This document shows positions 3,148 through 8,181 of a DNA stretch of 8,181 nt, in pieces (position 1 is the first letter of the stretch; each line of letters starts with the position of its first letter). The notes under the pieces were generated by a model, which was given only the letters and a program-made list of their open reading frames with translations, searched no databases and had not been told where the DNA came from. The position numbers were made by a program, and so were the translations under genes. Source of the DNA: Candidatus Methylomirabilis sp. (GTDB taxonomy: Bacteria > Patescibacteriota > Patescibacteriia > DYHP01); assembly GCA_020724105.1 (NCBI GenBank), contig DYHP01000005.1, positions 18,862 to 27,042 on the forward strand, written 5' to 3'.

Positions 3148-5038
3148 CCGACGGGGTTGAGGTGGCGGCAACTCCCACCAAACACACCTCCCGCCAAGCT
3201 CGGTAGTGACTCTTGAATCTTTTCTCTTTCACTTCGCCGTTCGGATAAGTCACTTTATAATCAAAATAAGCGTCAGCGCCTTTGTGGGGCTTTTCCGTGC
3301 ATTTTTTCTCGCCTGGTTTCAACTCCGTTGTCTCAACGATTTTTGTCGGTTCGGGTTGGGTAATGTTAAAAATTACGGGCATGGACATTTCCACTGTCCT
3401 GCCGTCTTTTTTGCCCCAAAATTCAAAAGTCAAATTAACTCCCTCTATCTTTGACTGGATTAAAATCGGCGCTTGAGTATCATTTATAAATTTCAAATCC
3501 GGCGAGGGATTGTAAACCGTGGCGTCCATCCCCACGGGCGGTTCGTAATACGAAACGCGGTAAGAATGATTTGTTCTCGCTATAATCGGCAACCCGGCAT
3601 TCATCGCGGCGCGGAATAAAGTGGTGGCGATTTGGCACAAACCGCCGCCGAACTCCGGCGTGGTCTTGTCGCCTTTTATAACCAATTCCGCCTTAAACCC
3701 GGTTGCCTGGCTCACCTCGCCCAAAGCCGAGTTCAAAGAAAACATTTCTCCGGACTGAATAATCAGGCCGTCAATGATTGAAGCGCCGTTTTTAATGTTA
3801 TGGATTCTGTTTTTCGGCGAATCGGTAAAATTCGTTTTGCCTTCGCTAATTTTTTCTTCAATGCCCAAAGTGTTCGCTTGACCAGTTATAATTTGGGGCT
3901 CTTGAATATCAACAACGATTTCTGCGGTTACAATTCCGTTTTTATCCGCGCCAAAGAAAAATCTTTCAAACGATTTTGCGGTTAAATCGTAATTAATTTT
4001 TTTGCCCGTGGTTGAGGCCTGAAATTCCACGACTTTATCGTCTTTATAAACAAACTTGGCGTTTTTTGTTTCAATCTCAATCATCGCGGGGATTTTCTTT
4101 TCTTCTATAAACTGCTTTATTTTTTCCGCGTCAAGGCCGAGCCGCGCCGCGCCTGACTCTCTTTTGAAAGTAATCCATCTCGCCAGCGTCTCTTTGGGCA
4201 AATCCCATACTAGCCCCCCTTGCGCCCCCTGTTCCCCGACTTGTCGGGGAATAGGGGGCGTATCAAAGGGGGTGAATAAAATTTGAAAACTATTTCCATT
4301 AAATATTTTGGCAATGGAGGGCGCGAAGACCGAAACTTCGTTTAATTTAATGTCTGCGCTGACGCCGCTGGGAACGATGGTGATTTCTTGAATTTTAAAT
4401 TCGGACAAGTTTTTGCCGAGTTGCTTTATTGCCGCGTCGTAATCGAAAACCGTTCCATTTCTGTCAGAAATTAATCCGATAACGGTTTCATCCCCGCGAA
4501 AACTGATGTCAACGCCGGCGTTTTGGGGCTTTTTCTCAAGATGACCAAATTTCTCTTGAAGCGCCGCGAGCACCAAGCCGCCGCTCACAAGGACTTCTGG
4601 CTCAAAGCGTTTGCCGAAAACCATGGCTCGAATAATATCCTTGACGTTTAAAATGGCGCTGCCGCTTTTTCCGTACCAAAAAACCTCTTTCACCATTTTG
4701 TCAAAATCGTAATCCGCCAGCGAATAAACTATATCCAAACTTTTTAAACTTGTGATATAAGCGGGGATGACCGCGCTTTCGTTTAAGGCCTTAAAGGCAA
4801 AGCCCTGCGATAAAAATTTATCAATTTCTTCGTGCAAAAATTTTTCTACTTCTTCTTGCGTTTTGCCGCCCAAATTATAGGGGCCCAAGGCCACTCCCAA
4901 ATAAACTCTTCCGGCAAAAACCCATTGGTAAACGTTAAACGCGACGCTTAAAACGAAAACGACAATCAAAAAAGAAAGCAAAATATACGCCAATTTCTTT
5001 TGATTAAAAAATTTGTTCCCAAGGCGGGGAATTTTCAT
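3140..5038 (-). CDS. VanW-family membrane-anchored surface protein
   Basis: Read from ATG 5038 (MKIPRL) it is 632 aa. One hydrophobic segment (about residues 16-39) follows a basic stretch, giving an N-terminal membrane anchor or uncleaved signal with the rest outside. Then come two stretches like the putative peptidoglycan-binding domains usual in this family (about 45-225 and 230-385), then the VanW domain (about 403-545) with KNRIHNI, SGEMFSLN, EFGGGLCQIATTLFRAA, and RTNHSYRVSYYEPPVGMDA. A short tail with a KPGEKKC block follows. VanW proteins are named from vancomycin-resistance clusters but their biochemical role is unsettled; a cell-wall role is inference. The frame is open to ATG 5089, but those 17 codons lie in a palindrome (5070-5092) and read as repeat sequence, so I prefer 5038. 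No Shine-Dalgarno at either start. A 58-nt hairpin is inserted in frame at 4215-4272. Confidence 0.93.
   Translation of the reverse strand: MKIPRLGNKFFNQKKLAYILLSFLIVVFVLSVAFNVYQWVFAGRVYLGVALGPYNLGGKTQEEVEKFLHEEIDKFLSQGFAFKALNESAVIPAYITSLKSLDIVYSLADYDFDKMVKEVFWYGKSGSAILNVKDIIRAMVFGKRFEPEVLVSGGLVLAALQEKFGHLEKKPQNAGVDISFRGDETVIGLISDRNGTVFDYDAAIKQLGKNLSEFKIQEITIVPSGVSADIKLNEVSVFAPSIAKIFNGNSFQILFTPFDTPPIPRQVGEQGAQGGLVWDLPKETLARWITFKRESGAARLGLDAEKIKQFIEEKKIPAMIEIETKNAKFVYKDDKVVEFQASTTGKKINYDLTAKSFERFFFGADKNGIVTAEIVVDIQEPQIITGQANTLGIEEKISEGKTNFTDSPKNRIHNIKNGASIIDGLIIQSGEMFSLNSALGEVSQATGFKAELVIKGDKTTPEFGGGLCQIATTLFRAAMNAGLPIIARTNHSYRVSYYEPPVGMDATVYNPSPDLKFINDTQAPILIQSKIEGVNLTFEFWGKKDGRTVEMSMPVIFNITQPEPTKIVETTELKPGEKKCTEKPHKGADAYFDYKVTYPNGEVKEKRFKSHYRAWREVCLVGVAATSTPSGL
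4215..4272. repeat. 58-nt palindromic element in frame inside the VanW-family gene
   Basis: Three stacked stems: outer ccccctt/aaggggg (4215-4221 / 4266-4272), middle cgccccct/agggggcg (4223-4230 / 4253-4260) and inner ttccccgac/gtcggggaa (4232-4240 / 4243-4251) with a 2-nt loop, 24 bp in all. It encodes about 22 residues rich in P, G and Q (FTPFDTPPIPRQVGEQGAQG and on) between QIL and the family-like VWDLPKETLARWI. The reading frame is kept. Confidence 0.85.
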
Positions 5039-5069
5039 AAACTTGAAAGGCGGAATATCCTTGATGCGG

Positions 5070-5092
5070 TGAATGCAGAACACATGCATTCA
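5070..5092. repeat. 8-bp hairpin at the extended 5' end of the VanW gene
   Basis: tgaatgca (5070-5077) pairs perfectly with tgcattca (5085-5092) around a 7-nt loop. The upstream ATG at 5089 lies in one arm. The flanking ggcggaatatccttgatgc also looks like part of a dispersed repeat. Confidence 0.6.
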
Positions 5093-5101
5093 TTACGGAA
5101 T

Positions 5102-5206
5102 TACGAAAATATCGAAATGACGAAATTTTTAGCGCATCCTTACGGATGCTATTCCGTTTGAATTGACACCCGTAAGAGTGTCTTTCGTACTTTCGTGGAT
5201 TTCGTA
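5102..5206. repeat. Composite inverted-repeat element between hsp20 and the VanW gene
   Basis: Arms of 24 nt (5102-5125 and 5183-5206), tacgaaaat.. and ..ggatttcgta, match at about 18 of 24 positions. Inside are two hairpins, gcatcc-ttac-ggatgc (5134-5149) and gacac/gtgtc (5165-5182). It fills most of the 179-nt gap between hsp20 and the preferred VanW start. Confidence 0.7.
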
Positions 5207-5217
5207 TGTCCGTAGTC

Positions 5218-5619
5218 TCAATCTCTAATATGGACGGGAATGGAAGTTTTTTGTTTAATTTTTGGAAGTCGGATGATCAGCACGCCGTTTTTAACAATCG
5301 CTTCGCTTTTTTTTATGTCAACGGCGCAAGGCAAAATGACGGAGCGGGAAAAATCCCCCCAAAAGCATTCCCGCGCCAAAAAATTTTCTTCGCCCGCCTC
5401 TTCTTCAACGTGGCGTTTGCCGCGAATTGTCAGCAAATCGTTATACAATGAAACGTCCAAATCCTCCGGCTCCACGCCGGCGACTGTTGAACGCACGACT
5501 ATTTCTTTGGCTGTTTCATAAATATCAACACGAAGCTCGCCGACCAATTTAGGAAGTGATTCATCGCCTTTGAAAGAATCATTAGAAATAATGGAAACTT
5601 TTTCTTCTGTCTTGGCCAT
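5218..5619 (-). CDS. Small heat-shock protein, Hsp20/alpha-crystallin family
   Basis: 133 aa, the normal size for a bacterial Hsp20, an ATP-independent holdase that binds unfolding proteins in the cytoplasm as oligomers. A short variable N-terminus is followed by the alpha-crystallin domain (about residues 28-120): ELRVDIYETAKEIVVRSTVA, GVEPEDLDVSL, LLTIRGKR (62-69), an acidic loop, FSRSVILP (90-97) and the signature NGVLIIRLPK (111-120). The C-terminal I-x-I/V anchor is present as IPV (127-129). Starts at ATG 5619, 16 nt after the stop of the SIS isomerase, with no evident Shine-Dalgarno, so probably translated from a shared mRNA. No heat-shock promoter or ROSE-like thermosensor hairpin is visible in the short gap. 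Confidence 0.95.
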   Translation of the reverse strand: MAKTEEKVSIISNDSFKGDESLPKLVGELRVDIYETAKEIVVRSTVAGVEPEDLDVSLYNDLLTIRGKRHVEEEAGEENFLARECFWGDFSRSVILPCAVDIKKSEAIVKNGVLIIRLPKIKQKTSIPVHIRD

Positions 5620-5635
5620 ATTTACAAATTGGGTT

Positions 5636-6739
5636 CTAAGACGATAATCGTTTTTTAAAGTAGTCCACCCATGGGTTGGGGAGAGGATTAACTTTGTTCA
5701 ATTTGGCCAGATGATAAGCGGTAAAACATCCCAAGAGCATTACATCAAACGCTTCGCCAATCAAAGAAGTTTGGCTCGGATTTAAAATTAAATTCAAGAT
5801 GCCGTTTTTCTTTAAAACTTCGGCAGTCAATTTGTAGCGGCGCGCGATTCGCGGATGATAAAGTTCTGACTGGAAAAGGACGAAAAACAAATTCTTTTTC
5901 AAACTGGCGGGTTTTGCGACGCCTTCAAGTAAATGATGGTCAAGTTCGGGAAGATAAAAATGCGCGGAAAAATTTTTTGCCGTTTCATTGATTTCATTGG
6001 CAAAAGTGTGAACAGAGCCCTCCAGATGCGACGAGCCGACCAAAATGGGAACGCGGCCGAAAATCCTTTTCGCCAGCACCCTGCCCAGCGCGGAAAAATG
6101 AGCCGCTTTCTTTTTAATTTCACGACGCGAAGGAAAAATCCTTTTAAGTTCCAAATCAACACTCGCCTGATTTAACCCTAAAACGCCAAAGGCGCAAAGC
6201 GCGCCCATTACCGCGCCGACCGAATAGCCGACTCCCAAACGCGGCGCTCCGGCGGGATTGTATTTTGGATTAAAAATATACGCCGGAACTTTGTCTCTTT
6301 TGGCGAGTTGGGCCAATTTTCCGCCCGCGGCGATAACGCACATTTGCGCTCCGCGCTTTTTCGCTTCTTTATACGCTTCAATCACCTCTTCGGTATTGCC
6401 GGAATAAGACGAGAATACGCACAGAGTTTTTTCATCCACAAAAAACGGCGCCGAATAATTGTTGATAATGGCAAACGGCGTCAAGATCTGCGCCCTGAGC
6501 ATGCTTCTGACGATGTCAGCACCTAAACCAGAACCGCCCATACCAAAAACCGCAATAGCGTCGATTTGTTTTTCAATAGAAGCGGATAAACGCGGATTCT
6601 CTTTGTCTTTGGTAGAAGCGGATTCACGCGGATATTTAACACCCTTTAATGCCTGGCAACTTTCTTTCCAAGAAGTTAAGATTTGCTCCGGTAAATAAAA
6701 CAAGGACTGTTTGACGAGTTCGTGGTCTTTTATAGACAT
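5636..6739 (-). CDS. Bifunctional phosphoglucose/phosphomannose isomerase-like SIS-domain protein
   Basis: 367 aa. Members of this SIS family interconvert glucose-6-P or mannose-6-P with fructose-6-P in the cytosol. Motifs: GMGGSGLGAD (66-75), the sugar-phosphate-binding SSYSGNTEE (110-118), APRLGVGYS (165-173) with the active-site type Arg167, NEINETAK (248-255) for the catalytic Glu, LDHHLLEG (266-273) for the His, and a C-terminal Lys-containing LAKLNKVNPLPNPWVDY (344-360). This order is that of the archaeal/bacterial PGI/PMI enzymes with their C-terminal second SIS half, not classical Pgi. Start ATG 6739 lies 13 nt after the ferredoxin stop; Hsp20 follows after 16 nt. Residues about 38-57 (RESASTKDKENPRLSASIEK) come from an in-frame repeat and precede the first conserved strand. 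No Shine-Dalgarno is seen. Confidence 0.92.
   Translation of the reverse strand: MSIKDHELVKQSLFYLPEQILTSWKESCQALKGVKYPRESASTKDKENPRLSASIEKQIDAIAVFGMGGSGLGADIVRSMLRAQILTPFAIINNYSAPFFVDEKTLCVFSSYSGNTEEVIEAYKEAKKRGAQMCVIAAGGKLAQLAKRDKVPAYIFNPKYNPAGAPRLGVGYSVGAVMGALCAFGVLGLNQASVDLELKRIFPSRREIKKKAAHFSALGRVLAKRIFGRVPILVGSSHLEGSVHTFANEINETAKNFSAHFYLPELDHHLLEGVAKPASLKKNLFFVLFQSELYHPRIARRYKLTAEVLKKNGILNLILNPSQTSLIGEAFDVMLLGCFTAYHLAKLNKVNPLPNPWVDYFKKRLSS
6577..6633. repeat. Two 21-bp direct repeats in frame inside the SIS isomerase gene
   Basis: tagaagcggataaacgcggat (6577-6597, one base over twenty: core agaagcggat-aaa-cgcggat) recurs as agaagcggat-tca-cgcggat ending at 6633. Nineteen of 21 bases agree and the offset is exactly 36 nt, so both are read in the same frame, giving PRESAS and PRLSAS in the protein. 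Confidence 0.8.
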
Positions 6740-6752
6740 AAAATGTTTTGGT

Positions 6753-6977
6753 TTACTCTGTTTTGACCTCGCTTTCCACTTCCTCTATCTTAATGGCGCT
6801 AACAGGACAAGCTTCGGCCGCTTTTCTAATATCCACTTCCGGATCACCGGCGGCGTCAACCACTTCGGACTTCCCTTCCGCGTCCAAATTGAAAGTATTT
6901 GGCGCCAAAGCCACGCAAGTCCCGCAGCCGATGCACGCCTCTTTGTCCACGTTGATTTTCATATCTGTAGAAGCCAT
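6753..6977 (-). CDS. Ferredoxin with one 4Fe-4S cluster
   Basis: 74 aa, small and acidic, a soluble cytoplasmic electron carrier. Cluster ligands are visible as CIGCGTC (Cys15, Cys18, Cys21) and Cys57-Pro58 in EACPVSAIK. The gap between Cys21 and Cys57 and the absence of a second CxxCxxC show a single [4Fe-4S] cluster, as in the Thermotoga/Bacillus type of monocluster ferredoxin. ATG 6977 is taken as the start; ATG 6962 (MKINVDKEAC) is an equally sensible one, and neither has a good Shine-Dalgarno. First gene of a tight group with the SIS isomerase (13 nt gap) and hsp20. Its redox partner is not in the window. Confidence 0.94.
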   Translation of the reverse strand: MASTDMKINVDKEACIGCGTCVALAPNTFNLDAEGKSEVVDAAGDPEVDIRKAAEACPVSAIKIEEVESEVKTE

Positions 6978-6980
6978 TTT

Positions 6981-7089
6981 ACGCCATAACTACGCCAATT
7001 TACACCGTACTTAACCCCCTCTAACTCCCCCTTACTTTAAGGGGGAGAATGAGGGGGACTACTGGCGTTCAATGGCGTTGTGATGGCGT
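6981..7089. repeat. Composite palindromic element between ruvB and the ferredoxin gene
   Basis: Outer arms acgccataactacgcca (6981-6997) and tggcgttgtgatggcgt (7073-7089) match at about 14 of 17 positions. Inside, ccccctc/gaggggg (7015-7021 / 7051-7057) encloses a perfect 10-bp hairpin ctccccctta-ctt-taagggggag (7025-7047). It fills nearly the whole gap. It lacks a T-tract, so it is not a standard terminator. Confidence 0.75.
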
Positions 7090-7106
7090 TTTGTGGCTTC
7101 TGTTAA

Positions 7107-8129
7107 TCAAATTAACTTATTTTGCGACGGCACTTCTAAACCCAAATGCCTGTAAGCAGGATCTGTTGCCACCCTTCCCTTCGGAGTTCTTGCCAAAAAA
7201 CCGAGCCGCAGCAAAAATGGTTCGTTGATTTCTTCAATCGTTTCTTCCTCTTCTGAAACGGCGGCGGCCAGCGTTTTGAGACCGACCGGACCGCCGTTAA
7301 ATTTTTCTATAATCGTTAAAAGAATTTCGCGGTCAACTTTGTTCAAGCCCATTTCATCAATGTCCTGCATTTTGAGCGATTCCAAAACGGCGTCCAGATT
7401 TATTATACCATTGTTTTTAACTTGAGCGTAATCGCGGATTCTCCTTAAAATGCGATTGGCGACTCTTGGCACCCCCCTCGCCCGTTTTGCTATCTCCGAA
7501 GCGCTTTTGTCATCCAATTGAATATTCAAAAAATTCGCGCTTCGTTCAATAATATCTTTAATTTCCAAGTCATTATAGTAATCTAAATGATATGTTGAAC
7601 CGAAACGGTCGCGCAACGGCGCCGAAAGCAAACTCATTTTTGTCGTCGCGCCGATTAAGGTGAAGCGCGGCAAGTTCAAACGCAAAGTCCTTGCCGCCGG
7701 TCCTTTGCCCACCACTAAATCCAAAACAAAATCCTCCATCGCCGGATAAAGGACTTCCTCAATCACCTTATTCATTCTGTGAATCTCGTCAATAAACAAA
7801 ATGTTGCCGTTTTCCAAATTAGACAAAATGGCGGCTAAGTCGCCGACTCGTTCAAGCGCCGGACCGGAGGTGACGCGGATCGGGCTTTTCATTTCCACGG
7901 CAATGATATGGGCGAGCGTTGTTTTACCCAGCCCCGCGTTGCCGTAAAGCAAAACGTGCTCGGCCGACTCGTTCCGTTTTTGAGCCGCCGAAAGCAAGAC
8001 GCCGAGATTTTCTTTCACCTTTTCTTGTCCGACAAACTCGCCCAAATTGCGCGGGCGCAAAGATTGGTCAAAAACCACCTCTTCCTCATTTTCATCTAAT
8101 TGTGGATTTAAGACATTCTCTTCAAGCAT
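7107..8129 (-). CDS. ruvB: Holliday junction branch-migration ATPase RuvB
   Basis: 340 aa from ATG 8129, the usual RuvB length. RuvB forms hexameric AAA+ rings that, with RuvA, drive branch migration during recombinational repair. Visible: the RuvB opening FDQSLRPRNLGEFVGQEKVK (20-39); Walker A GNAGLGKTT (63-71), where GPPGLGKTT is usual, the catalytic Lys69 being kept; Walker B LFIDEIHRM (111-119); sensor 1 LIGATTK (158-164); the arginine-finger segment APLRDRFG (170-177); sensor 2 GVPRVANRILRR (219-230); and the C-terminal winged-helix with RTPKGRVAT (314-322). The frame is open up to a TTG at 8147, but ATG 8129 fits the family and the upstream DNA is A/T-rich repeat. No Shine-Dalgarno is seen. 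RuvA and RuvC are not next to it in this window. Confidence 0.97.
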   Translation of the reverse strand: MLEENVLNPQLDENEEEVVFDQSLRPRNLGEFVGQEKVKENLGVLLSAAQKRNESAEHVLLYGNAGLGKTTLAHIIAVEMKSPIRVTSGPALERVGDLAAILSNLENGNILFIDEIHRMNKVIEEVLYPAMEDFVLDLVVGKGPAARTLRLNLPRFTLIGATTKMSLLSAPLRDRFGSTYHLDYYNDLEIKDIIERSANFLNIQLDDKSASEIAKRARGVPRVANRILRRIRDYAQVKNNGIINLDAVLESLKMQDIDEMGLNKVDREILLTIIEKFNGGPVGLKTLAAAVSEEEETIEEINEPFLLRLGFLARTPKGRVATDPAYRHLGLEVPSQNKLI

Positions 8130-8181
8130 AAAAACATAAAAAACCAAAAATCAAAAACCAAAGACCAAGGATTAAAAACAA
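8130..8181. repeat. Low-complexity A-rich repeat upstream of ruvB
   Basis: The 52 nt to the window edge are built from irregular units like ccaaaaatcaaaaa and ccaaagaccaagg. On the coding strand this is a T-rich leader directly before the ruvB start. Such A-rich CCAAA repeats are, as I recall, common between CPR genes. No promoter box stands out. Confidence 0.5.

Noticed and set aside
7015..7057. Intrinsic terminator after ruvB
   Set aside because: The hairpin is strong but no T-tract follows on the minus strand; it fits a palindromic repeat better.
8130..8147. Extended RuvB start at TTG 8147
   Set aside because: The added residues (MVFYVF) come from T-rich repeat DNA; ATG 8129 gives the normal family N-terminus.

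Overview
The window looks like a chromosomal segment of an uncultivated Candidate Phyla Radiation (Patescibacteria, probably Parcubacteria-like) bacterium. The evidence is compact genes with A/T-rich starts and almost no Shine-Dalgarno sequences, a VanW-family surface protein with the domain order typical of that group, a reduced RNase P RNA, a decayed GIY-YIG nuclease, and intergenic DNA packed with palindromic repeats. The taxonomic call is inference from gene content and style; no 16S or ribosomal-protein marker is present.

Layout. Positions 1-1138 (minus) hold most of a membrane polyprenyl-phosphate sugar-1-phosphate transferase that runs off the left edge. The RNase P RNA gene rnpB lies at 1306-1696 (minus) with a clear promoter (TTGACA / TATAAT) and an intrinsic terminator. 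From 1697 to 2368 there is no intact gene: a duplicated TTGACA box, a frameshifted GIY-YIG nuclease fossil at 1888-2003 between imperfect inverted repeats, two 65-bp direct repeats, and a long stem-loop. A small plus-strand gene of unknown function (2369-2665) is the only gene with a strong Shine-Dalgarno. From 2666 to 3139 there is no gene, only stacked palindromes and one likely terminator. The rest is a minus-strand run, in transcription order: ruvB (8129-7107), a single-cluster 4Fe-4S ferredoxin (6977-6753), a bifunctional phosphoglucose/phosphomannose isomerase-like SIS protein (6739-5636), an Hsp20 chaperone (5619-5218) and a VanW-family protein (5038-3140).

How the genes may work together. 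Ferredoxin, SIS isomerase and Hsp20 are separated by only 13 and 16 nt and are probably co-transcribed. The isomerase would supply fructose-6-P or mannose-6-P interconversion, and the sugar transferase would start assembly of a surface glycan, so a loose cell-envelope theme (with VanW) is plausible but not demonstrated. RuvB and RNase P are housekeeping functions.

The most striking aspect is repeat invasion. Palindromic or short repeated elements occupy nearly every gap, and they also appear inside genes. A 58-nt near-perfect hairpin sits in frame inside the VanW-family protein, a 21-bp repeat occurs twice 36 nt apart in frame near the N-terminus of the SIS isomerase, and two oppositely oriented copies of one hairpin family sit in the P12 region of rnpB. 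This resembles the logic of Rickettsia palindromic elements. I found no CRISPR array, toxin-antitoxin pair, defence island or intact mobile element.
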